Both the position numbers and the translations under genes were made by a program. Of a DNA stretch of 64,000 bases, positions 1 to 11,028 are shown one piece after another (position 1 is the stretch's first letter; every line of letters starts with the position of its first letter). Source of the stretch: Candidatus Borrarchaeum weybense (GTDB lineage: Archaea; Asgardarchaeota; Sifarchaeia; Borrarchaeales; Borrarchaeaceae). Under the pieces are notes generated by a model. The model was not told the DNA's origin. It saw nothing but the letters and a program-made list of their open reading frames with translations, and searched no databases. Location: assembly GCA_019057385.1 (NCBI GenBank), contig JAHQJS010000006.1, forward strand, positions 310,001-374,000, in the 5' to 3' direction.

Positions 1-528
1 TTCGCCCATTATTTCATATATGCGCTCATTAAGGTCAGTTTGAATAAATTCATTTTGTTTGTTGAAAGATGCTAGAAAAGTAGAGTTCTCGTTGGGTTTC
101 CATCCTCCTAGACGATCAATTTTATTTGCAGCGATCAAAAAAGGAACTTTTCGAGCACGTAAAAGATTTAAACTCTCCCATGATTGAGGCATAAAGCCAT
201 CCATTACGTCTATTACAAGAATAGCAATATCAGCTACACTCGCTCCACGAGCCCGCAGGTTGATGAACGATTCGTGCCCTGGTGTATCGATTATTAGAAG
301 ACCTGGTAAAGTGAATTTTATCTTGAGAGTATCAAGCAATTTCCCAGTAACTTCTTTAATTGTCTCCATAGGAAAAAAACTTGCACCAATGTGCTGTGTA
401 ATGCCTCCTGCTTCTCTTTTCTGCACTGCAGTACCACGGATTCTGTCTAGCAGTGAGGTCTTGCCGTGATCAATATGTCCCATGATAGTACAAATTGGAG
501 CGCGTAAATCGTCCTCTTTTTCACTCAT
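1..528 (-). CDS. infB: Translation initiation factor aIF5B (IF-2 family), N-terminal part, truncated by window edge
   Basis: Reverse-strand translation [49 protein letters not shown]...[22 protein letters not shown]1 GHIDHGKT and G3 DTPGH motifs. Confidence 0.93.
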   Translation of the reverse strand, partial: MSEKEDDLRAPICTIMGHIDHGKTSLLDRIRGTAVQKREAGGITQHIGASFFPMETIKEVTGKLLDTLKIKFTLPGLLIIDTPGHESFINLRARGASVADIAILVIDVMDGFMPQSWESLNLLRARKVPFLIAANKIDRLGGWKPNENSTFLASFNKQNEFIQTDLNERIYEIMGE

Positions 529-749
529 TTGCTTTAACCTCCACTTTGAAGGTTTGATTATGAAGTTCTTAGACAATTTCTGTCCTTATTTTGAAGGATC
601 ATTCATTCAATTCCTTAAATAACTTTGTAAAGTTTTTGATTTAGCATTTAATGTGTTTTTTGATTGTGCCATCCATTTTTCCTATGGCAAGTATTCGCCA
701 ATAACTTTAAAAGTATCCTCCTGTTTCATTTGAAAAAAGGTGAGAAAAG

Positions 750-3023
750 ATGGGTATAGAACTAACTACATTAGACTTGAATTTTACCTGGATGATTGTT
801 GTTATATCTATAGCTGGATTAATTTATGCGGTATTGCTTGCACGTCAAACTATGAAACACCCCACCACTGGGGGCGATGCAGACAGAATTTCTAACGCCA
901 TAAGAGCAGGGGCAAATTCATATCTAAGAAAGCAACTTATTTCGATCGGAGTGATGGTTGCAATATTAGCTGCCATTCTTATAATGTTACCTGCGCATCA
1001 ACCAGAGGGTTTCCCATCAATTAGGTTTGGAAGGATGTTAGCATTCCTGATGGGTGCTAGTTTCTCAGCATCTGTAGGATACGCGGGTATGAATATTGCC
1101 ACCCGCGCAAATGTCAGAGTAGCTGCTGCAGCGAATAAAAGTTTCGGACAAGCGCTTAAAATAGCATACAGAGGTGGAACAGTAGCTGGTATGCTAACCG
1201 ATGGGCTTGGCCTGCTAGGAGGTATAATTGCATTTATAATCTTCCGTGAATGGGCGTTCGAAGTCTTATTAGGCTTTGGATTTGGCGGAACACTTATAGC
1301 ATTGTTCTATCGAGTTGGTGGTGGAATTTATACGAAGGCTGCAGATGTTGGAGCCGATCTTGTAGGCAAAATTGAGAAAGGTATCCCTGAAGATGATCCA
1401 AGGAATGCTGCTGTGGTAGCTGACTTGGTAGGTGATAATGTTGGTGACTGTGCAGGTATGGCTGCAGATATATTCGAGTCATACGAAGTAACAGAAGTTT
1501 CAGCTATGATATTAGGTCTAGCTGCGTTCCCACCAGCGATTTACGGTTTTAAAGGCGTATTATTCCCACTGATGGTCAGGGCCATCGGAGTGTTAAGTTC
1601 AATAATCGGTACGTACGCCGTGAGACTTCGTGGTGAAAAAGAAGGTGCAATGAAAGCGATAAACCGCGGTTACACCACTTCAGCTACGGCTTCGATAATT
1701 GGATTTTTCGTTCTCAGCTTTTTCTATATGCAAGGCTTAGCTGATATAAACACGGGCTTAGCTGTGGTTTGGTGGAAATTCCCAATTGCAATAATGGCAG
1801 GAATCGGGCTTGCAGTATCAACTAACTTCTTAACAGAGCATTTCACCTCAGTAGAGGCGGGACCTGTTAAAGGTATGTCAAAGGCATGTCAAACTGGTGC
1901 AGCAACCAACCTCCTCGAAGGTATTGCCGTAGGATATGAATCAAGTGTCTGGGCGATAATAAGTATAGCAGTATCAATTTTTGTTTCAGTAATAATCTTT
2001 GGTTCGCTTGGCGTAACAGCTTTCTATGGTGTTGCGCTTTGCGGTATCGGACAACTTACCTTGACTGGAAATAATGTAGCTATGGATACGTTTGGTCCAA
2101 TTGCAGATAATGCACAAGGTCTGGCTGAAATGAGCAAAGATGACTACTTCACTCCTCAAGCACAAAGCGTCTTAGCAGATATGGATTCAGTTGGTAATAC
2201 AACTAAAGCAGTTACAAAAGGAATAGCAATAGCATCAGCAGTAATAGCAGCAGTGTCTCTCTTTAGGTCATATATTGAACTTCCTTTGCTTCTAGGTGGT
2301 GAATTACTAATCTTAGATTTGTCAGTTCCGTTAATCTTTATTGGATTACTTATTGGCGGAGCGGTACCCTTGTTGTTCAGTGCAATTTGCATTAAAGCCG
2401 TAGGCAAAGCCGCAGCGAAGATGATTAGAGAAGTGCGACGGCAATTTGCAGAGATTCCCGGGCTATGGGAGGGGACAGCAGACCCCGACTATGAACGGTG
2501 TGTAGCTATCTCTACCCGCGCCGCGCAAAAAGAACTCCTTCCTCTTGGAATACTCGCAATAGCCACGCCGTTGCTTGTAGGATTCTTACTCAGTGGTGCA
2601 GCACTAGGAGGCTTTCTAGGAGGTGCAATAATAGCTAGTCAATTGTTGGCAGTGTTCATGGCAAATGCTGGAGGTGCTTTCGATAATGCTAAGAAGAGCA
2701 TTGAGGATGGACTCTTTGGAGGAAAAGGATCCGATGCCCATAAGGCAGCCGTTATCGGTGATACTGTAGGAGATCCCTTGAAGGATACCGCGGGACCTGC
2801 ATTGAACCCAATGATGAAAGTAATAAATCTCATCGCACTGCTAGTAGGTCCACTTGTATTACAGGTCTCTCTTATTGGCTATGTAGCAGCAGATCCAGTC
2901 GCTATATTTGTATTCAATCCAACAGCATTAGGAATAGCTATAGTGCTTGCTCTAACTATAGTAATTGCTTTCGCTATGTGGTATAGCAAGAGAGAAACAG
3001 AAGATATAGCTGACCTTGGTTAA
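750..3023 (+). CDS. hppA: Membrane-bound proton-translocating pyrophosphatase, probably K+-independent
   Basis: 757 aa, polytopic; GNNVAMDTFGPIADNAQG, DSVGNTTKAVTKG, GDTVGDPLKDTAGPALNPMMK motifs. Confidence 0.96.
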   Translation: MGIELTTLDLNFTWMIVVISIAGLIYAVLLARQTMKHPTTGGDADRISNAIRAGANSYLRKQLISIGVMVAILAAILIMLPAHQPEGFPSIRFGRMLAFLMGASFSASVGYAGMNIATRANVRVAAAANKSFGQALKIAYRGGTVAGMLTDGLGLLGGIIAFIIFREWAFEVLLGFGFGGTLIALFYRVGGGIYTKAADVGADLVGKIEKGIPEDDPRNAAVVADLVGDNVGDCAGMAADIFESYEVTEVSAMILGLAAFPPAIYGFKGVLFPLMVRAIGVLSSIIGTYAVRLRGEKEGAMKAINRGYTTSATASIIGFFVLSFFYMQGLADINTGLAVVWWKFPIAIMAGIGLAVSTNFLTEHFTSVEAGPVKGMSKACQTGAATNLLEGIAVGYESSVWAIISIAVSIFVSVIIFGSLGVTAFYGVALCGIGQLTLTGNNVAMDTFGPIADNAQGLAEMSKDDYFTPQAQSVLADMDSVGNTTKAVTKGIAIASAVIAAVSLFRSYIELPLLLGGELLILDLSVPLIFIGLLIGGAVPLLFSAICIKAVGKAAAKMIREVRRQFAEIPGLWEGTADPDYERCVAISTRAAQKELLPLGILAIATPLLVGFLLSGAALGGFLGGAIIASQLLAVFMANAGGAFDNAKKSIEDGLFGGKGSDAHKAAVIGDTVGDPLKDTAGPALNPMMKVINLIALLVGPLVLQVSLIGYVAADPVAIFVFNPTALGIAIVLALTIVIAFAMWYSKRETEDIADLG

Positions 3024-3173
3024 AACAAAACTGAAACACATTCTCTTAGAAAAGGGAAAATGAAGGAAAAATAGAAATTTTCTTTCCTTCCCTCTCTACA
3101 TTTTTCTACAATTTTTATTTTTTTGAAAGACTACAAGTATTTCTTCTAAACCTATATCACAATTAATCTTCCT

Positions 3174-3608
3174 TCAACCAATGAAACCATCTTCTGCTAG
3201 GTATGATTTTTGCCTCAAGTAGATAACTGAACTATTGGCGTCCTTAAGTTTCTTTTTTAATTTCGCATCATTCGTAGCAACGACGAATTTAGTTTTCTTG
3301 GCGATTCTAAGAATATATTCGTCTGCAGTTTCATTAGGAAGGAACTGTTCATCTAAAACTTTGATATTTTGTTCTTTGAGAAATCGTAAAGCAAACTCGA
3401 CCTTCTTTCTTTTCTTAGGTTTCGATTTGCTTAATAATTCTTTTAGTTCAGTTATAACTCCGCTTAGAGCAACTAACTCATATTCTCTTTTCACAAGGCG
3501 ATCTAGCTCTGATATTATATTGATTTGAATTTCTGAGAGCATTATAAGAAAATTTGAATCAATAATAATACTTACGATTGCACAATCCCCCAACCAATCA
3601 ACCGCCAT
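3174..3608 (-). CDS. PIN-domain protein (FCF1/VapC9-like) coupled to aIF2-gamma
   Basis: SIIIDSNFLIM ... DEYILRIAKKTKFVVATNDAKLKKKLKD acidic PIN pattern; overlaps the 3' end of the upstream gene; exact start uncertain. Confidence 0.75.
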   Translation of the reverse strand: MAVDWLGDCAIVSIIIDSNFLIMLSEIQINIISELDRLVKREYELVALSGVITELKELLSKSKPKKRKKVEFALRFLKEQNIKVLDEQFLPNETADEYILRIAKKTKFVVATNDAKLKKKLKDANSSVIYLRQKSYLAEDGFIG

Positions 3609-4804
3609 CTTCCACTTATTCTTCGGCTGATTGCGATCCTACTTCCTTCCTCGATGCATACTGGTCTTTGAAGTTCTAATTCAGCGTTCTTACCGGCTTC
3701 TTTAACTCTACCGATAGTAGCAGAGGCGCCAACTGTTAACATTAGAGGTTCATTTTGCTTAATAGGCATTACTTTTTTTTCTTCAGCAAGCCCTACTACG
3801 TGTTCGAGGAGCGAAGCTTGAACTTGTAGTGTTTTATCCCATACTGGTGGAAGATTGTCAGGTTTCCCTACAACATTTCCCACCAAACCGTCTCCCTTTG
3901 TAATAGATGAATCTAATTTGGTTCCTAAAGCAATAAGTCCTCCAGGCTTTGCTTCTTCTAGTTTAATGTTACCGCCTGCTTGTATTGTGGTAACAACCGA
4001 GTATAATCGTTCAAACGGACCGTCTTCCTTTTGCTGAATGCCAGGAGCTATCTCGATTTCATCTTCGGTCTTGAAAGTACCTGCGAGAATCGTGCCCCCA
4101 ATAACTCCTCCAACTAATTCTTTTACTGTGGCACCTGGCTTATTAATATCAAAAGATCGTGCAACATAAAGTTTAGCTGGTTTATCAAGATCTCGTTTTG
4201 GAGTTGGAATAAACTCCTCTAGTGCTGAAGTCACAACGTCAATGTTGGCTTTATGAAGTGCAGAAATAGGAATTATAGGTACATCAATATCAAGTGTTTG
4301 CTTAACAAAGTCTCTGATTTGCTCATAATTAGTCTTTGCATCTTCATCAGAGACTAATTCAACTTTGTTTTGTGCGATGATAATGTGCTTGATGCCTGTT
4401 ATTTGTAACGCTGCAAGGTGTTCTCTTGTTTGTGGTTGGGGGCACTCTTCATTTGCAGCAATGACGAGTACTGCACCGTCCATAATCGCTGCACCTGATA
4501 GCATTCTTGCCATCAGTATCTCGTGTCCTGGTGCGTCAACAAAACTAATTTTCCTAACAAACTCAGTTTTCGAACCACAAGCAGGACATTTTTTTTCTGT
4601 GGTATAATAAGGAGGTTCACAACCTGTACATTTGTAGATTAAACAATCAGCGTAACCTAATTTGATTGAGATTCCACGCCTTAGTTCTTCTGAATGCGTG
4701 TCTGTCCAGATTCCACTCAGAGCTTGGACTAAACTAGTCTTACCATGATCGACATGACCTACCATTCCGATATTAATCTCACTCTGTACCTTCTTTATAG
4801 CCAC
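3572..4804 (-). CDS. eif2g: Translation initiation factor 2 subunit gamma
   Basis: NIGMVGHVDHGKTSLVQALSG, Zn knuckle CTGCEPPYYTTEKKCPACG, DAPGHE, NKVELV. Confidence 0.97.
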   Translation of the reverse strand: MAIKKVQSEINIGMVGHVDHGKTSLVQALSGIWTDTHSEELRRGISIKLGYADCLIYKCTGCEPPYYTTEKKCPACGSKTEFVRKISFVDAPGHEILMARMLSGAAIMDGAVLVIAANEECPQPQTREHLAALQITGIKHIIIAQNKVELVSDEDAKTNYEQIRDFVKQTLDIDVPIIPISALHKANIDVVTSALEEFIPTPKRDLDKPAKLYVARSFDINKPGATVKELVGGVIGGTILAGTFKTEDEIEIAPGIQQKEDGPFERLYSVVTTIQAGGNIKLEEAKPGGLIALGTKLDSSITKGDGLVGNVVGKPDNLPPVWDKTLQVQASLLEHVVGLAEEKKVMPIKQNEPLMLTVGASATIGRVKEAGKNAELELQRPVCIEEGSRIAISRRISGRWRLIGWGIVQS

Positions 4805-5140
4805 ATTGAAACCTCCAACTTCAAATAAGAGACATTGAATCTACTAAAAGTAAGGTGCACTACTTTTTAGTTTTTCTCATTATGATTGCATGCGCGTGGT
4901 TTATTTTTCAATAGTAATGGACATGTATCTTTCAAAGTGAATAAGTAGAACTACACTAACTGGAGTCTTTGAGAGTATTGATATGGGCAAACAACTCTGT
5001 TTGGTTCGATTTTAGTTAAAGAACAATTCGTCTGGGATAATAAGACTTTTAAATATAGCTTATAGAATTGAAGTGTCTTGCTTTTCCTAACTTTTCCTCT
5101 AATCTTTTTATTCTTAGAGCATTTAAGGGGATAAAATATA

Positions 5141-5761
5141 TTGTATAAAAATATCAAAATTCAGGACACGGTGAGAGTCGATCCAAGTCGATTTGGAGAA
5201 TCTTTAGAAGAAGTGGTCCTTGAAATTTGTCGCGAAAATTATGAAGGAATTATCAATTCAGATTTAGGATTAATTATTGCAGTTACTGCTATCGAAGATA
5301 TAGGTGTTGGAAAACTAATCCCTGGTGATGGAGCCGCTTATCATGATGTAACTTTCAATATTTTATCTTACAAACCAGAAGATCACGAAATAGTTGAGGG
5401 CGAAGTGGTTGAAGCCACAGATTTTGGTTTATTTGTTAGATTAGGTTGTATAGATGCACTAATTCATGTTTCACAAGTTTATGATGATTTTTTTTCATAC
5501 GATGGAAAGCACGCGCTACAAGGACGAGAAAGCAATAGGATAATTCGCGTTGGTGACAAAATTAGGGCAAGAGTAATAGCCATCTCATTAACTAAAAACG
5601 CAATTCGAATGGGACTCTCCATGAGGCAACAAGGACTTGGTGCAAAGACATGGATTGAAGAATGGGTTCAAGAGTCTGAAGGAGAGAATGGAGAAGAAAC
5701 TGAAAAAGAAGAAAAACCCAAACCCAAACCAAAGAAAAGAAGGAAAAAGCGTCGCAGCTGA
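5141..5761 (+). CDS. rpo7: DNA-directed RNA polymerase subunit Rpo7 (E')
   Basis: N-terminal RPB7-like domain plus S1 domain (GEVVEATDFGLFVRLGCIDALIHVSQ). Confidence 0.93.
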   Translation: MYKNIKIQDTVRVDPSRFGESLEEVVLEICRENYEGIINSDLGLIIAVTAIEDIGVGKLIPGDGAAYHDVTFNILSYKPEDHEIVEGEVVEATDFGLFVRLGCIDALIHVSQVYDDFFSYDGKHALQGRESNRIIRVGDKIRARVIAISLTKNAIRMGLSMRQQGLGAKTWIEEWVQESEGENGEETEKEEKPKPKPKKRRKKRRS

Positions 5762-5774
5762 TCTTAATTAATTA

Positions 5775-5975
5775 ATGGTGATAAGTATGAAGGAAAAAGC
5801 GTGTCGAGTGTGTCATAGAATCTTCTCTGAAAAACAACAATGTCCTGACTGTAAAACGTACACTTTAAGTGAAGACTTTACAGGCATCGTGTGGATTTTC
5901 TCGTTGGAAGATAATCAAATAGCTAAACAGTTGAATGTTACTAAACCCGGCAAATATGCTCTTAAGGTTAGATGA
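5775..5975 (+). CDS. spt4: Transcription elongation factor Spt4 (RpoE'')
   Basis: CRVCHRIFSEKQQCPDCKTYTLSEDFTGIVWIF; directly downstream of rpo7. Confidence 0.9.
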   Translation: MVISMKEKACRVCHRIFSEKQQCPDCKTYTLSEDFTGIVWIFSLEDNQIAKQLNVTKPGKYALKVR

Positions 5976-6054
5976 GATCTTTGTCAAATCGAAAAATTTA
6001 AAGATACACTTGAATTTACGTAAAAACTCTCAATGGAGGAACTTGAACTTGAGT

Positions 6055-6348
6055 TTGCAGATTGAAATTCTAAAGGAATTCGAAAACCCATTGTTAAAAA
6101 GAAAAGAACTTGAATGTATTGTTAGACATCCCAGAACTGCTACTCCGACGCGCGCAGAAATTAGAGACAAACTTTCTGCTCTTTTAAATTGTGATAAAGA
6201 AGCGCTTTTTGTTGAAAAAATTCTCTCAGAATTTGGAGTTTCAGTAACTAAGATCTATGCGAGAGTATATTCTACACCCTCTGAAGGTGAAAAGATAGAA
6301 CCATCGCACATAATTTTAAGAAACAGAGGAAAAACTGCTGAAGAATAG
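6055..6348 (+). CDS. rps24e: 30S ribosomal protein S24e
   Basis: QIEILKEFENPLLKRKELECIVRHPRTATPTRAEIRDKLSALLNCD; start codon uncertain (TTG at about 6055 or upstream). Confidence 0.88.
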   Translation: MQIEILKEFENPLLKRKELECIVRHPRTATPTRAEIRDKLSALLNCDKEALFVEKILSEFGVSVTKIYARVYSTPSEGEKIEPSHIILRNRGKTAEE

Positions 6349-6442
6349 AGTATTATATAATCATCAGGATTTCGGTATTATATTTCATCAAAAAGTACAT
6401 TAATTAAAGTAAAGCAAAGTAAATTAATGATGAGGTCTTAAA

Positions 6443-6643
6443 ATGGCGTATGAATATTATAACGTTGATAAAGATTACAAAAAAATCACTTTATTAAAGC
6501 GCAAATGTCCTCGCTGCAATTCATTTATGGCGGATCATTATGATCGTTATGCATGTGGGAAATGCGGTTATACAGCGTTTAAAACTCAAGAAGAGAAGAC
6601 TAAAGGTAAAAGTAAAACAAAGAAGGCGGCTAAAAAGAAATAA
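6443..6643 (+). CDS. rps27ae: 30S ribosomal protein S27ae
   Basis: [28 protein letters not shown] zinc ribbon, basic tail. Confidence 0.9.
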   Translation: MAYEYYNVDKDYKKITLLKRKCPRCNSFMADHYDRYACGKCGYTAFKTQEEKTKGKSKTKKAAKKK

Positions 6644-6707
6644 ATGCTCATTTTCTAGGTATTGTTCATTTAATATTATCTCTTTTTGAAAAGAAGCGTG
6701 ACAGTAT

Positions 6708-7691
6708 ATGCTTTGCATAGGGCTTGAGGGAACTGCCCATACTCTTGGAATCGGAGTAATTGATTCTAATGGAAAGATATATGCTAATGTTCGTAGTGAA
6801 TATGTTCCCAAGAGTGGAGGAATTCATCCAAGAGAAGCGGCACAGCATCATACGAATGTTTTTGCTGCAACACTCCAAGAAACATTAGAACACAGCAATT
6901 TAAATAAAAGGGACATCGGATTAATCGCGTTCTCAAGAGGTCCTGGTTTAGGACCTTGCCTACGTGTTACTGCAACAGCAGCACGAACAATTGCACTTTT
7001 ATTAGATATCCCTTTAGTTGGCGTAAATCATTGCATAGCACATATTGAGCTTGGAAGGCAATTATCAGGTTTTAAAGATCCCCTTGTAGTATATGTTTCA
7101 GGAGGCAACACAATTGTATCTGCCTATGAAGCAAATAAGTATAGGATATTTGGTGAGACTTTAGATATTGCTTTAGGAAACATGCTTGATACTTTTGCAC
7201 GTGAAGCAAATCTTTCTCATCCAGGTGGACCAAAGATAGAGAAAATTGCTAAAAAAAGTTCTAGAAGATTCATTTCGCTACCTTATAGTGTGAAAGGGAT
7301 GGATCTCTCTTTTTCAGGGTTATTAACAGCCGCAGTGAACAAACTAAAAGAAAATGAACCACTTGAAGATCTTTGCTTTAGTTTGCAAGAAGTTTCTTTT
7401 GCGATGCTTACTGAAGTTACTGAAAGAGCTCTCGCGCATACTGAGAGATCAGAAGTATTATTAACAGGAGGGGTTGCTGCAAACAAAAGACTTCAGAATA
7501 TGATTCAAATAATTTCTCAAGAACACAATACTAGTTTTTTTGCTGTATCACCGGATCTTGCAGGAGATAACGGCGTTATGATAGCTTGGACAGGATTAAT
7601 TCAATTTTTGCAAGGTGATATTTTAAATATCAAGAACAGCCAAATTCTCCCTAAATGGAGTTTAGGTGCTGTTGAATTTACGAGAACATAG
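6708..7691 (+). CDS. kae1: tRNA N6-threonylcarbamoyladenosine synthase, Kae1/TsaD
   Basis: CIGLEGTAHTLGIGV, HPREAAQHH, SRGPGLGPCLRV, VNHCIAHIE, YVSGGNT. Confidence 0.96.
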   Translation: MLCIGLEGTAHTLGIGVIDSNGKIYANVRSEYVPKSGGIHPREAAQHHTNVFAATLQETLEHSNLNKRDIGLIAFSRGPGLGPCLRVTATAARTIALLLDIPLVGVNHCIAHIELGRQLSGFKDPLVVYVSGGNTIVSAYEANKYRIFGETLDIALGNMLDTFAREANLSHPGGPKIEKIAKKSSRRFISLPYSVKGMDLSFSGLLTAAVNKLKENEPLEDLCFSLQEVSFAMLTEVTERALAHTERSEVLLTGGVAANKRLQNMIQIISQEHNTSFFAVSPDLAGDNGVMIAWTGLIQFLQGDILNIKNSQILPKWSLGAVEFTRT

Positions 7692-7695
7692 GTGG

Positions 7696-8337
7696 ATGTG
7701 TTTATTGCTTTTTAAAAAAGGTGCAGAAGCATATCTTTACAAAGAAACATGGTATTTAAAACATATTATTCGAAAACAACGAATAAAAAAAGATTACAGA
7801 GTTTCTGAACTTGATTGGACCTTGCGAGTCGCTAGAACTGTTCGTGAGGCAAATCTATTACGAAATGCTAAAATAGCCGGAGTGCCAACACCCACAGTTT
7901 ACGAAATAGACAAACGTGAGACAACTCTTATAATGGAATTCATTGAGGGGCAAAGAATTAAAGAAATTCTGGATGAACTCAACGCTGAAGCCCGAGAAAC
8001 TCTCTCAAGACAAATAGGAATTCTTATAGGTAGACTGCATCAAAATAATATGATACACGGAGACCTTACCACTTCTAACATGATTCTAACAGAAACGGGT
8101 AAAATTTACCTTATTGACTTCGGGTTGGGCTATAACTCGACTTCTATCGAAGATAAGGCAGTCGATCTGCATCTAATGAAAAGGGCACTTGAGAGTACCC
8201 ATTATAGAGTTTCAGAACAAGTATTTAGTAAGATTTTAGAAGGATATTCATCCATCACCGGTCCAGCACCTATGAAAGAAATATATGATCGAATGGAATC
8301 AATTCGGAAAAGAGGCAGATATCTACGAGTTTCATAA
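7696..8337 (+). CDS. bud32: KEOPS kinase Bud32 (stand-alone)
   Basis: FKKGAEAYLYK, MEFIEGQRIKE, MIHGDLTTSNMI, IDFGLG. Confidence 0.94.
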   Translation: MCLLLFKKGAEAYLYKETWYLKHIIRKQRIKKDYRVSELDWTLRVARTVREANLLRNAKIAGVPTPTVYEIDKRETTLIMEFIEGQRIKEILDELNAEARETLSRQIGILIGRLHQNNMIHGDLTTSNMILTETGKIYLIDFGLGYNSTSIEDKAVDLHLMKRALESTHYRVSEQVFSKILEGYSSITGPAPMKEIYDRMESIRKRGRYLRVS

Positions 8338-8353
8338 AAGGGCGAGTTAATAC

Positions 8354-8911
8354 ATGTTATTTCTAGTAACCAGCAATATCGGTAAATTTAAAGAAGCAAG
8401 ACTTGTGATGGAAAGATACGGGATTGTAATTCAACATTTAGCAATTGAAAAACCTGAAATCCAGGCAGATAATATTAGGGAAATTTCAGAAAATGCAGCA
8501 AAAGAAATTTTAAAGCAACATAATAAAGAAATACTTGTTGAAGACGCTGGACTTTTTATTGAGGCGCTAAACGGTTTCCCTGGTCCCTATTCTTCTTATG
8601 TAATGCGAACTATAGGTTGTCAAGGAATTCTAAAATTGTTAAAAAATGAAACAAAAAGAAACGCTAAATTTAAGGCTGTTTTAAGCTACGGGACACCTGA
8701 AGAAAGTGTTATATCTTTTAAGGGAGAAATAAAAGGGATTATTGCGCATTCAAGTCGTGGAAACAGCGGTTTTGGCTTCGATCCTATCTTTATACCAGAA
8801 GGAAGCAATAACACATTTGCGGAAATGAGTATCTCAAAGAAAAATGAATTCTCGCATAGAATGCGTGCTTTAAAACAATTTACAGAATGGTATGTCAAAA
8901 AAATGCATTAA
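8354..8911 (+). CDS. XTP/dITP pyrophosphatase (RdgB/HAM1)
   Basis: FLVTSNIGKFKEA, VEDAGLFIEALNGFPGPYSSYV, GFGFDPIFIPEG. Confidence 0.94.
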   Translation: MLFLVTSNIGKFKEARLVMERYGIVIQHLAIEKPEIQADNIREISENAAKEILKQHNKEILVEDAGLFIEALNGFPGPYSSYVMRTIGCQGILKLLKNETKRNAKFKAVLSYGTPEESVISFKGEIKGIIAHSSRGNSGFGFDPIFIPEGSNNTFAEMSISKKNEFSHRMRALKQFTEWYVKKMH

Positions 8912-8976
8912 ACCTGTAAAAATAAGAGTATTGATAATTGATCCCGCTGGATTTTTCTCAAGTTGAAATAGTCTTG

Positions 8977-9189
8977 TTATGGTGTCTTTAGTTTTCTAGC
9001 TTCTCGTTCCACTTCTCTTAGCATTAAGATGTCTCCCATGCGTACTGGTCCTTTGACATTTCTAGTAAGAATTCGTCCTTGATCGCGTCCTTCTAGTATT
9101 CTGATTTTCACTTGTAGGATTTCTCCTGTAACACCTGTTCGGCCAATCACTTGAATTACTTCAGCTGGATAACCCATCTCTTCGCTCAT
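8977..9189 (-). CDS. rps28e: 30S ribosomal protein S28e
   Basis: [53 protein letters not shown]. Confidence 0.95.
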   Translation of the reverse strand: MSEEMGYPAEVIQVIGRTGVTGEILQVKIRILEGRDQGRILTRNVKGPVRMGDILMLREVEREARKLKTP

Positions 9190-9220
9190 GTGCGTTCCTC
9201 CGTTTTCATGTGTTTTTGCC

Positions 9221-9586
9221 TTACAATGCTTTTATTTTTCCGATAATATTTTTAAGTAGTTTATCAGCATCTCCAGCATCAGTAATGGCAGCTGCAGCAG
9301 AAGGTACTTCTATTCCTGATGCCGTTCCAATCCCCATTTTAGTCGGAACATAGATATATGAGACATTCTTTTCTTCACATAGAAGTGGTAAGTGAGCTAC
9401 TATCTCAGGAGGATCTACATTCTCTGCAATAAGAACGAGTTTCGCTGTTCCACGTTCCACAACTTTGGTTGTCTCATTAGTTCCTTTAGAAATCTTTCCG
9501 GTGTCTCTTGCTGCCGCCAAAACTTCAAGGGCAGAATCTGCTAAATCTTTTGGTACGTCAAACTTTACATAAAATGGCTTAGACAT
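9221..9586 (-). CDS. rpl7ae: 50S ribosomal protein L7Ae
   Basis: [46 protein letters not shown]. Confidence 0.96.
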   Translation of the reverse strand: MSKPFYVKFDVPKDLADSALEVLAAARDTGKISKGTNETTKVVERGTAKLVLIAENVDPPEIVAHLPLLCEEKNVSYIYVPTKMGIGTASGIEVPSAAAAITDAGDADKLLKNIIGKIKAL

Positions 9587-9885
9587 TTTTTCACACCTCG
9601 CTTCATGCATTGCATTACAAGAGGAAATGCAATGCTTTCATCCTTCATAAGTGATCATTTTTGTTTAACTTTACCTGTGATCATAGTTATTGTACTTTTT
9701 AAAAGCTTTTGTTCTAGTGACATAGTCTTCTTGATTAATTGATCTTTTTCAACAGCTGTAGGACTACCTGAACTACTCTACCTTTTTGGAAAGGGCATCT
9801 TTGCTGATTTCTAATAATTATTTTTTGAAATAAAAATTTAAAACTTAAAGAAAACCGAAATAGATTTTAAGAATAATTAAAAAAA

Positions 9886-11001
9886 CTATTTCTTAAATAA
9901 GCGTTTAGCAAACATGGAAATGTCAATTCCTCTTAATGTCAACCAGTTTGCACTGTTACCAGAAATGATAATGGGCACTTTTTTAAGATCTTCAATAGCA
10001 CGTGCTCCAGTGAGAAACATTGCACATTTCAATTCAGCGATAATACTATCTATAACAGATTTTACGGCTTCTACATCTCCACTGAAGGCAGGTTCTAGCA
10101 ATGGTGAGGCTATTCCTATGCCATCTGCACCTAGAGCAATCGCTTTGGCTATATCCATACCATTTCTTATTCCACCTGAAGCTATTATTTCTACTTGTGA
10201 AGTCGAATGTACTACTTCAACCGTGCTTACCACTGTTGGCAAGCCCCAGTCCCAGAATAATGTTCCAAGCCTTTTTAAACGTTCTAATCCTTGTTCCTCA
10301 GCACGATATACTTCAACTGCAGAAAAACTTGTTCCTCCTACTCCTTGGATGTCTATTCCAGCTACACCTGCCTTTTCAAGAAGATTGGCAGTTTCTCTAG
10401 AGATGCCTGCTCCAGTTTCTTTAGCAATTATTGGAACATCTAATTCATCTGCCAGTTTATTGATTGCTTGGATTACACCTAAATAGTTTGAGTCTCCTTC
10501 AGGTTGAATGGCTTCCTGTAATGCATTTAAATGGATTGCTAAAGCATTTCCATCAATCATTTCAATAACTTTTTTTGCCTCTTTTGCTCTGATAGTACCA
10601 TCTACCAATTGTGGTGCACCAATATTTCCAATTAAGAAAGCATCTGGCGCGTATTTTCTGGCTATAGAATATGTTATTTCTAATTGAGGGTTTTCTAGTG
10701 CTGCTCTTTGGCTTCCCAGACCGAGACCAACGCCAATTTCTTGTGCTGCAATTGCTAGGGTTTTGTTGATCTTTTCAGCAACTGGATGTCCACCTGTCAT
10801 TGCGCTAATAAAAATTGGAGCAGCAAATTCGTGTCCGAATAATTTGCTATTGGTTTTAATATTGGCTAAATCTGATTCTGGAAGTGCACTATGTACAAAA
10901 TCAATATCTTCGAATCCAGTAGATTTTTTCGTTTGGACATCCTTATCTAAACATATCTTGATATGATCTAGTTTTCTTGCTACTGTTGCCTGATTTTTCA
11001 A
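9886..11001 (-). CDS. fni: Type 2 isopentenyl-diphosphate delta-isomerase
   Basis: RKLDHIKICL, FISAMTGGH, VGLGLGSQRAAL, NIGAPQL, IAKETGAGISRE, GGTSF, ASGGIRNGMDIAKAIALGAD. Confidence 0.96.
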   Translation of the reverse strand: MKNQATVARKLDHIKICLDKDVQTKKSTGFEDIDFVHSALPESDLANIKTNSKLFGHEFAAPIFISAMTGGHPVAEKINKTLAIAAQEIGVGLGLGSQRAALENPQLEITYSIARKYAPDAFLIGNIGAPQLVDGTIRAKEAKKVIEMIDGNALAIHLNALQEAIQPEGDSNYLGVIQAINKLADELDVPIIAKETGAGISRETANLLEKAGVAGIDIQGVGGTSFSAVEVYRAEEQGLERLKRLGTLFWDWGLPTVVSTVEVVHSTSQVEIIASGGIRNGMDIAKAIALGADGIGIASPLLEPAFSGDVEAVKSVIDSIIAELKCAMFLTGARAIEDLKKVPIIISGNSANWLTLRGIDISMFAKRLFKK

Positions 11002-11028
11002 TGCAAGAACCTCTATCTAATGTTTTTC

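Noticed and set aside
9914-10486. 190-aa plus-strand ORF opposite fni
   Set aside because: Antisense to a clear type 2 IPP isomerase.
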